In this document: positions 44,110 through 52,356 of the stretch, one piece after another
How the letters are laid out: each line of letters begins with the position of its first letter
Numbering within the stretch: position 1 is the stretch's first letter
Source: UBA4742 sp963773335
GTDB lineage: Bacteria > Actinomycetota > Acidimicrobiia > Acidimicrobiales > Acidimicrobilacustridaceae
Length of the DNA stretch: 64,000 bases
Direction: 5' to 3'
Assembly: GCA_963773335.1 (NCBI GenBank)
Contig: CAVZAT010000004.1
Span: 1,612,001 to 1,676,000 of the forward strand
Position numbers and translations under genes: made by a program
The notes under the pieces: model-generated
Seen by the model: only the letters and a program-made list of their open reading frames with translations
What the model was told of the DNA's origin: nothing
The model's database searches: none

Positions 44110-44155
44110 GATCACCAAAATCCTAGCCCGCTGTTAGACGATCACCAAGGACTAG
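44110..44155. promoter_or_regulatory. Direct repeats between divergent small genes
   Basis: GATCACCAAAATCCTAG (44110) and GATCACCAAGGACTAG (44140) are 30 bases apart, about three helical turns. They could be the operator for the helix-turn-helix protein that starts at 44167. Confidence 0.5.
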
Positions 44156-44166
44156 ATTCGCAGGCC

Positions 44167-44358
44167 ATGGCCCTCGACCTCGTCGGCATCTCCGAAGTAG
44201 CCGCCATGCTCGACCTCACCACCCAACGCATCGACCAACTCGCCCGCCAAGACCCCAACTTCCCGCCACCAGCCGCCGACCTCGCCGCCGGGCGAATCTG
44301 GATCCGAGCCGACATCGTCACCTGGGCGCGAGCCGCCGGCCGCCTCGACCAGGACTGA
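44167..44358 (+). CDS. Small helix-turn-helix protein (AlpA/MerR-like)
   Basis: This 63-residue protein has LVGISEVAAMLDLTTQRIDQLARQDPNFP followed by IWIRADIVTWARAAG, the pattern of single-domain DNA-binding proteins of mobile elements. It may regulate the divergent gene pair or the relaxase region. Confidence 0.6.
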   Translation: MALDLVGISEVAAMLDLTTQRIDQLARQDPNFPPPAADLAAGRIWIRADIVTWARAAGRLDQD

Positions 44359-44448
44359 CCCCGTACGCCCGCCACCACCCCCCAAAGATTCCGGCGACCA
44401 AGCTCCACCCACGTTGCCGCCCCAGCACCATCCGCGCCGGCCAGCTGA

Positions 44449-44470
44449 GCCCTAACGCCGGTTCTGTGTG
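44449..44470 (+). repeat. Cassette-boundary repeat 1 (shortened copy)
   Basis: CCCTAACGCCGGTTCTG combines the left AAC end and the right GGTTCTG end of the longer copies at 45524 and 48801, with the middle missing. Confidence 0.45.
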
Positions 44471-44531
44471 GGGCCGATAGGTAGCTTGATGCGGGTGGTG
44501 GCCGAATGAGAATCGTCATCAAGAGGAGTCG

Positions 44532-44969
44532 GTGGGGCGTGGTGCTGGCCTTCTTGGTGGCTTGGCTCTGGTTGTTGGCTTCGGGGTCGGCGTGTGGCTC
44601 TTGAGGCCGGAGCAGTCGTCCATCAAGGCCGAGCCAGTCACGGTCCCGCAGACCCTCGACAACGGGGACACGCTGAGGCCGCCCGACGGTGCTCGCCCCG
44701 CGATCAGCGCACAACGTGCGTACGCCCTCACCCAGCAGTACGCGCAGCCTCGGGGTATGAGTGCGCAACTCCGCCTCGGTCGGCTTGAGGCGCCCCTCGC
44801 TGACCCTCTCTCTGGTCGTCTGGTCTGGGTGGTGACCTACCGGCCGAAACGAGCCGATTGCATGGCAGCCACGGAGCCGACCGTCCACCCGACCTCCCAC
44901 TGCACGGCCACCCAGATTGTCGACGCCCTTACCGGGCAAGGCGCAGGCAACGTCTTTCAGAGCGGCTGA
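44532..44969 (+). CDS. Membrane-anchored small secreted protein, unknown
   Basis: The product has 145 residues: one N-terminal membrane helix (GLLGGLALVVGFGVGVWLL) and an extracytoplasmic part with a Cys pair (ADCMAATEPT...SHCTATQIV). AAGAGGAG lies three bases before the GTG, so the exact start is uncertain. No family is recognised. It is the first of several small exported cargo proteins in the element. Confidence 0.5.
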   Translation: MGRGAGLLGGLALVVGFGVGVWLLRPEQSSIKAEPVTVPQTLDNGDTLRPPDGARPAISAQRAYALTQQYAQPRGMSAQLRLGRLEAPLADPLSGRLVWVVTYRPKRADCMAATEPTVHPTSHCTATQIVDALTGQGAGNVFQSG

Positions 44970-45062
44970 GCCCAAGGGACTCGACAATGCCCGCGCCGAC
45001 CTATCGGCACGTAGGCCCTCCCCGCTATGGCTCCGAGCGTCGGGCCTGTGCAGCCCCGGTCA

Positions 45063-45445
45063 TCAGGTTCGACGGAAGCCGCAGACCTTCCAGTCGCCGC
45101 CCTGGCGAACAACGACTGCATCCCAGGTTTCGCTGACCGTGTTGGGCACCGTGCCCTCGACGACGTTCAGTGCCACGAGTTCGGTGCCGTCCGCCTGGCG
45201 ATGGACGGCCCCTGTTCCGAAGACTCCGAACTGACCAGGCGCTTCAGCGTGGCGGTCTCGTATTGGGTCGGACTGTCCCGGAGGTGCGAGCAGAGGTGGC
45301 TCTGGGCTGCACTCACGTGTCCCACCTGCGCCGCCGTCAGGTAGTCCATGACGACATTCTGCGGACCGCCACCCGCGGCCGCGCAGCCGAGCCCCACCAG
45401 AAGCAACCCGACAGCAAGGAGAAGCCCCGTCCGCCTCATGCTCAT
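45063..45445 (-). CDS. Small lipoprotein, one frame break
   Basis: The signal peptide has a lipobox (GLLLAVGLLLVGLGCAAAG). The product continues as NVVMDYLTAAQVGHVSAAQSH to LKRL, and after a frame break near 45240 ends EGTVPNTVSETWDAVVVRQG...DWKVCGFRRT. The restored length is about 127 residues. The tail with WDAVVV..GDWKVCG resembles NTF2-like or DUF4878-like exported lipoproteins of actinomycetes. The role is unknown. Confidence 0.55.
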
Positions 45446-45523
45446 CCATCGGGCCACAGCCACCACACTTAAGAGCATAGGACGAGTTGTGGACTATGGC
45501 CCTGCCAGTGGGCCGATTCTACC

Positions 45524-45580
45524 GAGCGCCGAACGGCACGTCGGCGCTCCTCGCGATCGTCCTGAGCGCCGGTTCTGGGC
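45524..45580 (+). repeat. Cassette-boundary repeat 2 (longest copy, attC-like)
   Basis: GAGCGCCGA-ACGGCACG-TCGGCGCTC forms a perfect 9-bp hairpin. After 14 bases GAGCGCC follows, then GGTTCTGGGC, so a GAAC...GTTC frame encloses GGCGCTC/GAGCGCC arms, 57 bases in all. The IS21 insertion starts 16 bases further on. Confidence 0.6.
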
Positions 45581-45676
45581 GGGGTGTCCGGCATGTGTTG
45601 GCGATCAGCGAAAGTCGCGTTCTGGGATCAGCGAAAGTCGCGGTCCCGGGGTGAGGGTGTCCCTCGGGTGGTGAGG

Positions 45677-46474
45677 CTAGCGGCGCCTCCTGTCGGGGTC
45701 GGTGGTGGCGGTGGTGAGGGCTTGGTGCTCGCGTAGCCGCCAGGACGGGCCTTTGATGTTGAACACGACGGCGTTGTGCATGAGCCGGTCCAGGATGGCG
45801 GCGGCGACGACGGTGTCGCCGAAGATCTCGCCCCAGTCGGGTAGGCCCCGGTTGGTGGTCACGATGGTGGAGTGCTGCTTCTCGTAGCGCAGGTTCACGA
45901 CTTGGTAGAACGCGGAGGCGGCGGGGCGGTCCATGGGCAACAGGCCGACGTCGTCGATGACGAGGACCGAGGGGGCGGTGTAGGTCTTGAGCTTGGACGC
46001 CAGGTTGCCTTCGCGGGTGGCTTGGGCGATGTTGGCGACCATCTCCTCGGCGTTGGTGAAGTAGCCCCGGAACCCGGCCTCGACCGCCAGGGTGGCGAGC
46101 GCGACAGCGAGGTGGGTCTTGCCGCAGCCGGGCTGACCGAGGAACAGGATGGGGCGGCCGTGGTCCATGAACCGCAGGGTGGCGAGGTCGTCGATGAGGC
46201 GCCGGTCGACGCTGGGCTGGAAGTCGAAGTCGAACTCGTCGATGGTGCGCCGGAACGGGAACCGGGCGTAGCGCAACCGGGCGGCCAGGCGTCGGTTGCG
46301 GGTGGCGTCGGCTTGTTCGGCGACGAGCCGGGCCAGGAACTCGACGTGGGTCCAGTCATCGGTGCGGGCGTCCTCGGCGAGGGTGGCGAAGCACTCGGCG
46401 GCCCGGTCCAACTGCAGGTAGCCGAGGTCGTCTTTGATCTGTTCGTAGACGCTCACGCCCGGCTTCTCCGTCAT
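45677..46474 (-). CDS. istB: IS21 helper ATPase IstB
   Basis: This 265-residue AAA+ protein has Walker A FLGQPGCGKTHLAVALA, Walker B VLVIDDVGLLPMDRP, and TNRGLPDWGEIFGDTVVAAAILDRL (arginine-finger region). IstB assembles on target DNA and activates the IstA transposase. The ATG overlaps a TGA in the frame expected for the istA end, as in intact IS21 elements. Confidence 0.85.
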   Translation of the reverse strand: MTEKPGVSVYEQIKDDLGYLQLDRAAECFATLAEDARTDDWTHVEFLARLVAEQADATRNRRLAARLRYARFPFRRTIDEFDFDFQPSVDRRLIDDLATLRFMDHGRPILFLGQPGCGKTHLAVALATLAVEAGFRGYFTNAEEMVANIAQATREGNLASKLKTYTAPSVLVIDDVGLLPMDRPAASAFYQVVNLRYEKQHSTIVTTNRGLPDWGEIFGDTVVAAAILDRLMHNAVVFNIKGPSWRLREHQALTTATTDPDRRRR

Positions 46475-47765
46475 AGACGGTGAGGTCGCGGCGCGGCGAC
46501 CATCGAAGTCACCGGCACCGAGCTCGAGCCGCTCCGCCCGGTCTGACGCCGCTGCGGGATCAGCGGCGGTCACGACGTGGAGGTGGCGGCGCCGGTTCGA
46601 TGCCAGTGCCGCGGTCTCTGCGTCGAGGCGGTGCCCGGGGTCCCACACTTCGGTGACGCCGGGTCCGGCGAGACGGTGGCGGGCCACGACCCGCCCGGCC
46701 CACGACACGGTCAGCTCGGTGGCGTCAACCGGGACGCGGGCTTCGACTGTCTGGCCCAGACAGGCGGGCGGGACCGAGTAGCGGGTCCCGTCCCAGGTGA
46801 TGAGCGGCAACGCCCGGTGGACCCGTCGGGTCTCGACGTAGTCAGTGTCGAACCGGCCGGCCGGCAACGCGGAGAAGAAGCCACGCTCGGCCTCGAAGCG
46901 GACCGACGGGTGCGACCCCGGTGCTGCGATGCACGCGGTCATGCACCCGCTCGCCGACCCGGCGACCGGCCCGGTGGTTGAGCTCGCCGACGCTGTCGGG
47001 CACCCCGGTGACGACCAGCTCCTGCAGGAACGACTCCTTCAGATCCCGGAACGGCCGCTCGACCTTGCCCTTGCGCTTGGCGTCACCGGCCTGGCACGCC
47101 TTGACCTCGACGCCGTAGTGGCGGGCGAACTCGAGGGTCGGCGGGTGCAACACGAACCGGCGGCCCTGGGACTGGCCCAACGCCCCCATCCGGTCGGTGC
47201 GGGCGACCTTCGACACACCCCCGGCGGCGTCGAAGAACCGGGCCATGCCCTCGAAGGTGTGCTCGCGATCGACCGAGTCGAGAACCACCACAGCCGCCAC
47301 CGCGACCAGCACAAGATCATCCCGAAGCACCACAACACCGCGCCAACCCGACCCCGCGGGCCCAGCCCGAGCAGTCCGACCAATCGAACTGGGCCTCCTC
47401 ACCCGGAGCGGTCTCGATCGGCACCGACGCCGCATCCGCCGCCCGGAACCGCGGGCCGCGCTGCTCACGAACCCAGCGCACCACCGACGGATACGACCCA
47501 GCGAACCCCTCGGCCGACACGATCTCGAACAACGACTTCGCCAACAGCTGCGGGTTGCCGACCAGCAACGCGGTCAGCCGGTCGGCCCACACCGGGTCGA
47601 CACACGATCCGCCACCTCGACCGTCCGCGCCGGCGGCGGACCGCCCGCCTTGACCCACTTCGCGATCGTCGCCGGGTGATAGCCCAGCTCGTCACCGATC
47701 TCCTTGAACGACATGCCCTGGCGCTTCATCGCCAACACGTCCATGAACTCCTCCTGCGTCATCAT
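46471..47765 (-). CDS. istA: IS21 transposase IstA, several frame breaks
   Basis: In order: an N-terminal helix-turn-helix (MTQEEFMDVLAMKRQGMSFKEIGDELGYHPATIAKWV), a linker (LLAKSLFEIVSAEGFAGSYPSVVRWV, EEAQFDW with the first catalytic Asp), VARTDRMGALGQSQGRR (second Asp region), AKRKGKVERPFRDLKESFLQEL (catalytic Glu) and a C-terminal beta barrel (PLITWDGTRYSVPPACLGQTV). These lie in at least three registers, so the gene has several indels. It is related to, but clearly different from, the second IS21 transposase in this window. Confidence 0.7.
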
Positions 47766-47931
47766 GAGCTGCGGTCCCTCCAGCCGAAGTGTCGATGCTT
47801 GGTCGCTCGACAGGCTGGAGGGGCCACACACTCACCAGTGGGATCTCAGGAGGAACACCCACCCCCGCCACCGCGACTTTCAGTGATCGCAGACCGCGAC
47901 TTTCACTGATCGCTCACAGCATGATCAGGGC

Positions 47932-48259
47932 GTGGGGATCTCCGTCTACCTAGTCACCGAATCCGGCGTCCAGAAGAACGCGGGCTCATCGATCGACGCG
48001 GCGACGCCTACGACTTCGTCGCTGGCTTCGACGGCCTACTAGCCGGAGGCGACCCAACTCTGCCGCTCTGGAGGGGCATCGACCCATACGGCGACACTGT
48101 CTTCAATCGAGTGCAGGCCAATCCCTCGTCGCTGAGCTGGCCCGCATCGAGTTGACCTGCTCGACTGGCCCCGAACGCGTAGCGGTCGAGCGGCTCCGCC
48201 AGATGGCAGAGCTGTGCGCCGATGGGACCCACCTCTACCTCAGGTTCGTGGGCGACTAA
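47932..48259 (+). CDS. Small hypothetical cargo protein, frame breaks
   Basis: Stretches in successive registers read GISVYLVTESGVQK, RGLIDRRGDAYDFVAGFDGLLAGGDPTLPLW and VAELARIELTCSTGPERVAVERL, ending YLRFVGD. Together they suggest one protein of about 109 residues with two small indels. The IS21 insertion ended 13 bases upstream and probably removed its original promoter. No family is recognised. A cassette-boundary repeat follows the stop. Confidence 0.45.
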
Positions 48260-48266
48260 TGCACAG

Positions 48267-48285
48267 AACGGCACCTCGGAGCGAC
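48267..48285 (+). repeat. Cassette-boundary repeat 3
   Basis: Core AACGGCAC followed by CTCGGAGCG, eight bases after the stop of the preceding small gene. Confidence 0.5.
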
Positions 48286-48376
48286 CGATCGCCGATTCGG
48301 TGCGACATGAAGCGAACGGATCGGGCCGGATGCGCTGGGGGCTCAGTACCGCCTGGTCCTGGGCGATAGTGGTGAG

Positions 48377-48808
48377 GTGACCACGGGGAACGGCGCGACG
48401 ATCGATGGAGATTCCATTGGCTCGCGCATCCGTCCCACCATCATTGTGTTGCCGTTCATCCTGTGGATTCCGCTGTGCCTGGGTGTACTTGCCGCGGTGC
48501 AGGTGTTGACAGGTCCGCTTGGTGACTGGGGATATCTAGCCTTCGTAACTTGGCTTGCTTTGCCCTACTTGGTCTTGGTTGCCCGCGCTGCGTATCGGAG
48601 CCATCTTCACTGGCCGTCGGAGTCGAAGGTCACGAAGAATCAGGTTGGACTCATCTACGGCTTGTCGACGGCCGGAGTGGCAATGCTGTTCACAGCCGAC
48701 TCACCGACGGCCCGATGGGTGCTCATAGGGCTGTGGCTGACCCTGACCGAGGTCGGTGGGGCGGTCCTTGCCGGGATCGCTGTACGGAACCGGCGGGAGG
48801 CGACCTAA
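48377..48808 (+). CDS. Small integral membrane protein
   Basis: The 143-residue protein has four hydrophobic segments (IIVLPFILWIPLCLGVLAAV, GYLAFVTWLALPYLVLVA, VGLIYGLSTAGVAMLF, WVLIGLWLTLTEVGGAVLAG). The ends are polar and no enzyme motif is seen. Its stop codon TAA is part of the following AACGGCAC repeat, so gene and repeat behave as one unit. Function is unknown. Confidence 0.55.
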   Translation: MTTGNGATIDGDSIGSRIRPTIIVLPFILWIPLCLGVLAAVQVLTGPLGDWGYLAFVTWLALPYLVLVARAAYRSHLHWPSESKVTKNQVGLIYGLSTAGVAMLFTADSPTARWVLIGLWLTLTEVGGAVLAGIAVRNRREAT

Positions 48809-48860
48809 CGGCACCTAGGCGCTCCTCACGATCACCCCGAGCGCCGGTTCTGGGCGGGGT
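48801..48860 (+). repeat. Cassette-boundary repeat 4 (long copy, attC-like)
   Basis: ACCTAACGGCACCTAGGCGC, then GGCGCTC...GAGCGCC arms 14 bases apart, then GGTTCTGGGCGGGG. ACCTAAC fits the RYYYAAC end of integron attC sites exactly; the right end GTTCTGG fits GTTRRRY only partly. Confidence 0.6.
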
Positions 48861-48878
48861 CGGGTTCGGGCTTTGTCG

Positions 48879-49698
48879 CTAGGGGAACGCGTAGTTGGCG
48901 TCGGTGTTTCCCTGTTCGTATGGGGAGACATGGACTAGGGGGCAGGCTGGGAAGGCGGTCTGGTTCGTGTGCACTGCGGCGAGCGAGACCGGGATGGTTG
49001 GTGCGGATCCGGCGATGCCGACGAACAGGGTGGTTGTGGTGGGGCAGTTTTGCCGTGAGGTTTCCGTACTGGATGAAGAAGGAGGCTGGAGAGCGGGGGT
49101 CGCCTACGGCCACCTCGGCCATGGGCGCGATGTAGGCATCGGTGATGCCGTTGTCGGACACCGTCACCTGTGCAGGACCTCCGAATCGAAGGGTTGGCTG
49201 GCCCTTGAGGAAGCAGGGTCGGGTGGAGGTCAGGGTGACGATGTCGGACAGGTGCCCCATCCCGGGGTATGGCTCCATGGAGAGGACCGAGGCCTGTAGG
49301 TCCGCGGCGGTGCAGGGCGCGGTTGGCAGCGGGACCGAGGGAGGCGCGACGTGGCGGAGCGTCTGGAGCGTCCCTGGCAGCGAGGCGGATGGCACGCTGC
49401 CCAACGTCGAGTTGGTGGCGGTGGTCGGGGCGCTGGGGTTGTTCGTGGGGGACGGGACTGTGGTTTGGGTGATCTGGGTCGGGCCGGTCAGAAGGGGCTC
49501 GCTGCGATCGGCGGTGCCTGCGGCCAGACCGATCGCGGCGGCGGTCGCTAGTGCTGCGATAGCGAGCGCAGCGCCAGCCACCCCGACGCGTCTGCGACGC
49601 CGGAGTTGCTCGGCGCGTTGCTGTAGGACCGCGACGGCTGTCGCTGGGACCGCCGGGTGATCGCGTAGCGCCGTCGCGGCTTGTTCGAGTTCGCTCAT
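48879..49698 (-). CDS. Membrane-anchored protein with DUF4232-like domain, sigma-factor partner, one frame break
   Basis: A short cytoplasmic N-terminus (SELEQAATALRDHPAVPA...RAEQLRRRRR) precedes one membrane helix (VGVAGAALAIAALATAAAIGLAAG) and a Thr/Pro linker. The exported domain (PCTAADLQASVLSM, DIVTLTSTRPCFLKGQPTL) has the Cys-bounded DUF4232 pattern. A frame break near 49055 moves it to a frame ending NTDANYAFP. Its ATG overlaps the stop of the sigma-factor gene (ATGA) and has GGAGG upstream. The layout suggests an anti-sigma-like membrane sensor; no zinc-binding motif is seen. Confidence 0.6.
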
Positions 49699-50211
49699 GG
49701 TCGTACCTCCCGGGAACGGGGGCTGATCTCGTCGTCGCTCAGGAATCGGGCCAAAGACCGGCGGCCATCGGCCAGGTTGGAGGCGACGGTTCCGCGCCGA
49801 ACACCCATCGCCTCGGCGATCGCCGCCTCGGGCAAATCGGCGACATAGCGCAGCACCACCGCAGTGCGTTGACGGACGGGCAGCGCACGAACCGCCTCCC
49901 AAACCTCCGGATCGTCGCACGGCATCGGAGCGTCAACTTGCGGGTTCCCGGACTGGGCCAACGCCCGACGCTCCCTCAGACCCCGGCGAGCGTGGCGTCG
50001 AAGCTCATTGAGCGCGACCCGATACGTCCAGCCCGCTGGAGAGTCCGATCCGCGACACCCGCGGCCAGCGTGCCAGCGCTCGGACGAACGCCTCGTCGGT
50101 CGCGTCGGCCGAAAGGTCGACCCGGCCCGAGAGAGCGCACAGTGCACCCAGCACCCGCGGGCGCTCACGCTCGTACCACACCGCGAAGTCCGAACCGGCC
50201 GTGAGATCCAT
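49695..50211 (-). CDS. ECF-type RNA polymerase sigma factor, one frame break
   Basis: Region 2 reads SDFAVWYERERPRVLGALCAL...ADATDEAFVRALARWPRV. After a break near 50050, region 4 reads LPVRQRTAVVLRYVADLPEAAIAEAMGVRRGTVASNLADGRRSLARFL, a clear sigma-70 helix-turn-helix. The restored length is about 171 residues. It is translationally coupled to a membrane protein, the usual sigma/anti-sigma arrangement. A sigma factor carried by a mobile element as cargo is uncommon. Confidence 0.75.
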
Positions 50212-50303
50212 TCCCGCTCATAAGCTACGGCAGCCCGAAAATGTTGGGTCTGTAGACAACTTGACGATCCCTACAGGCACCCGGCGACGGGGGACGCCTG
50301 CAC

Positions 50304-50356
50304 CACATAACGGCGTCGGCTCTTCCTGGCAAGGACGCCCGAGCGCCCGTTAGTCC
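50304..50356 (+). repeat. Cassette-boundary repeat 5 (attC-like)
   Basis: ACATAACGGCGTCGGCTC on the left and GAGCGCCCGTTAG on the right form an imperfect inverted repeat with TAACGG/CGTTA outer ends about 45 bases apart. It lies between the sigma-factor 5' end and the next lipoprotein. Confidence 0.5.
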
Positions 50357-50374
50357 GCCAGAGGAGCGGGGACG

Positions 50375-51013
50375 GTGACGCCTACGATTGTCGAGATGCA
50401 GCACCAAGCGGCGGCGCCCCGGATTCGGCGATTGCGACTCTGCGGAATCGTGGCTGTACTCGCGCTGGGCGCTGTCGCGTCAAGCTGCTCATCGGACACG
50501 CGGCGTGCGGCGCCCTCGGTCAGTCCGACCGCCGCAGTGCGGCCGGTGAGTGCGGCCGAGGTGAGGTCGTTGGCAGTGGTGCTCCCCTTCAGCGCAGACG
50601 GAGGAGCACTGATCGTGACGCGTGGCCCGGCACCGGCTGGGTTCACCTCTTCCCACGCCGCTCAGCTCGTGGGCTCCGTCCTCACCAACACCTTCGGCAC
50701 GTCGTTGGGTAACCCGTTACCGCCTCACCAACTGCTGGCGGGGGACGTCACGCTCAGCGGCCACGTGGGGGTCGCACCGCTCGCCAAGACGCCTGCGTGG
50801 GTGTTCATCTACCAGCCCCCCGCCGCCTACACCTGCCTCCCCGCGGGGCGTGTGACCTCCACGACGCCACCCTCAACGGCGTCAGGACTGACAGCGATCA
50901 TCCTGACCAGGCCCGAGGCGAGTGACGCCATTACCTACTCAGGTGCAGGAACCGGACCGTGCGGGCCGAACAGCCTCCAACCCGCCGCGGAAACCGGCCC
51001 GACCACCCGCTGA
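50375..51013 (+). CDS. Lipoprotein of unknown function
   Basis: This 212-residue protein has an Arg-rich N-terminus, a hydrophobic segment and a lipobox-like VASSC (LCGIVAVLALGAVASSCSSD), then an exported domain (AAEVRSLAVVLPFSADGGAL...WVFIYQP). AGGAG lies about eight bases before the GTG. No family is recognised. It is one of several lipoproteins in the cargo array. Confidence 0.55.
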   Translation: MTPTIVEMQHQAAAPRIRRLRLCGIVAVLALGAVASSCSSDTRRAAPSVSPTAAVRPVSAAEVRSLAVVLPFSADGGALIVTRGPAPAGFTSSHAAQLVGSVLTNTFGTSLGNPLPPHQLLAGDVTLSGHVGVAPLAKTPAWVFIYQPPAAYTCLPAGRVTSTTPPSTASGLTAIILTRPEASDAITYSGAGTGPCGPNSLQPAAETGPTTR

Positions 51014-51038
51014 GAACTCCACACCTCGCCGCCGCCCT

Positions 51039-51050
51039 AACGGCACTTCG
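51039..51050 (+). repeat. Cassette-boundary repeat 6
   Basis: CCCTAACGGCACTTCGGCACC, with the same AACGGCAC core, lies between the convergent ends of the lipoprotein and PIN-domain genes. Confidence 0.5.
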
Positions 51051-51076
51051 GCACCCGACACAAAGCCCCGGTTTCG

Positions 51077-51490
51077 TCACACCAAGACGACGTCGACCAG
51101 GCCTTCGAGGGCTTCGAAGTCGGCGCCGTTGCGGGTGTACAGCGGCAGACCGGAAGCACACGCCGTTGCTGCGATGAGCAGATCGACGGCTCTGGCACCT
51201 CGAGCCTTGCGGCCGGCTGCGGTGACCGCGGCATAGACGCGTCCGTAGGCGCGGGCTGCTTCGCCGTCGAACGGGAGCGGATCGAACGCTGCCTCGGCTC
51301 GCTGCAGCCGATCTTGTCGACGCCCTCGCTCGTCGGCGTCGCTGGCCGCGTGTGGACCCGCAGCGAGTTCCGCCATGGTGACCGCGCTGACTGCCACCTC
51401 GACGGGCAACTTGGACGGATCGAGTTGGTCGAGATCGATCACAACCGAGGTGTCGAGCAATCCTTGGCGGGGGCGTGCGGTCTCAGCCAC
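51077..51490 (-). CDS. PIN-domain ribonuclease toxin (VapC-like)
   Basis: The 137-residue PIN fold has acidic metal ligands in LLDTSVVIDLD, MAELAAG (Glu), and ARAVDLLIAATACASGLPLYTRNGADFEAL (two Asp). It would cleave RNA when free of its antitoxin. The GTG start overlaps the antitoxin stop by 8 bases, which is typical of such pairs. Confidence 0.82.
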   Translation of the reverse strand: MAETARPRQGLLDTSVVIDLDQLDPSKLPVEVAVSAVTMAELAAGPHAASDADERGRRQDRLQRAEAAFDPLPFDGEAARAYGRVYAAVTAAGRKARGARAVDLLIAATACASGLPLYTRNGADFEALEGLVDVVLV

Positions 51491-51737
51491 GAGGCTGGGG
51501 ATCCTGGCTGGCCACCTGATCGAGGTCAGCCTTGAATCGGTCGTAGTCCACGCTCGGAGCAGTGCGGAACATGGCAACCGCAGCCTCCGCTGCGACGAAA
51601 CGATGGCGCCGCAGCGGTGTCAGCTCCGCGACCGGCACGCCGTTGCGGGTGACCACGAAGCTCTCTCCCCGATCCAGTTCGCGCATGATCTCGCCGCTCC
51701 CATTTCGGAGTTCCCGTTGGGTCAGTTCTCGTGCCAT
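51483..51737 (-). CDS. Phd/YefM-type antitoxin
   Basis: This 84-residue protein has the fold signature ELTQRELRNGSGEIMRELDRGESFVVTRNGVPVAELTPL, a DNA-binding N-terminus that dimerises, and a C-terminal tail (YDRFKADLDQVASQD) that would wrap the toxin. A palindrome 11 bases upstream is its probable autoregulatory site. Confidence 0.82.
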   Translation of the reverse strand: MARELTQRELRNGSGEIMRELDRGESFVVTRNGVPVAELTPLRRHRFVAAEAAVAMFRTAPSVDYDRFKADLDQVASQDPQPRG

Positions 51738-51747
51738 GCCAACCAGT

Positions 51748-51764
51748 GTAGCACGACGTGCTAC
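51748..51764. promoter_or_regulatory. Palindromic operator of the toxin-antitoxin pair
   Basis: GTAGCACG-A-CGTGCTAC, perfect 8-bp arms around one base, directly upstream of the antitoxin start. Confidence 0.65.
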
Positions 51765-51800
51765 GCGGGTTTGCATGGACCAGGGCTCCGAGGTTTGGGG

Positions 51801-51826
51801 CACGCCGAACGGCACGTCGGCGCTCC
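51801..51826 (+). repeat. Cassette-boundary repeat 7
   Basis: CGCCGAACGGCACGTCGGCG followed by CTCC, nearly identical to the hairpin of repeat 2. It separates the antitoxin and VOC genes. Confidence 0.55.
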
Positions 51827-51895
51827 TCCGGCTGAACCACTCTCGGTCGGTACATCACTCCTTCACCCATCGCGCGGTGGTGGGAGACTCACAAC

Positions 51896-52252
51896 GTGGA
51901 GATCGCCGTGCTCTTCGCGAGCGTCCCGGTTGGGGACCTCGTACAGGCCAGGGCGTGGTATGAGCAACTGTTCGGGCGTCCAGCGGACATCGTCCCAAAT
52001 GACACCGAGGAGATGTGGCGGATCGCCGACGGGGCCTGGCTATACGTCATCGCCGATGTCGGGCGCGCAGGACAGACGTTGGTCACAATCTCCGTCGCCG
52101 ACCTGGACGAAGCGACAGCCGCCCTTCAAGCCCGCGGGATACGCGTCGGGGCCGCCGAGAAGGTCGGCACGGCAGGCCGTAAGGCGTGGTTGTCGGACCC
52201 CGACGGGAACTCCGTCGCTCTCATCGAAGTCCGCCAGGCACCCGATGGCTAG
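51896..52252 (+). CDS. VOC-superfamily (glyoxalase/bleomycin-resistance-like) protein
   Basis: The 118-residue single domain has paired beta-alpha-beta units (FASVPVGDLVQARAWYEQLFG; LVTISVADLDEATAALQARG) and the typical end WLSDPDGNSVALIE. VOC proteins bind metals and small molecules, some giving antibiotic resistance. No specific substrate can be named. A GTG start was used. Confidence 0.75.
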   Translation: MEIAVLFASVPVGDLVQARAWYEQLFGRPADIVPNDTEEMWRIADGAWLYVIADVGRAGQTLVTISVADLDEATAALQARGIRVGAAEKVGTAGRKAWLSDPDGNSVALIEVRQAPDG

Positions 52253-52282
52253 CGGCGTCTTGAGCCCCTCGCGAACGCGTAC

Positions 52283-52302
52283 CTGAACGGCACATAGGGC
52301 GG
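52283..52302 (+). repeat. Cassette-boundary repeat 8
   Basis: CTGAACGGCACATAGGGCGG: AACGGCAC core with a short CCT/AGG stem, between the convergent VOC gene and the next minus-strand gene. Confidence 0.5.
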
Positions 52303-52356
52303 CCGGCCGGTCCGCCACCGAAGGTCGCAGCGAGAACGTGACGCGTCCGGCAGTCG

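Larger units (their letters stand above)
45596..47918 (-). mobile_element. IS21-family insertion sequence, copy 1
   Basis: The ends are TGTTGGCGATCAGCGAAAGT and, inverted, TGTGAGCGATCAGTGAAAGT, each followed by a second GATCA..GAAAGTCGCG unit. This multiple-repeat end is typical of IS21. The 5-bp sequence GCATG flanks both ends as target duplication. It holds istA and istB on the minus strand. Confidence 0.85.
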
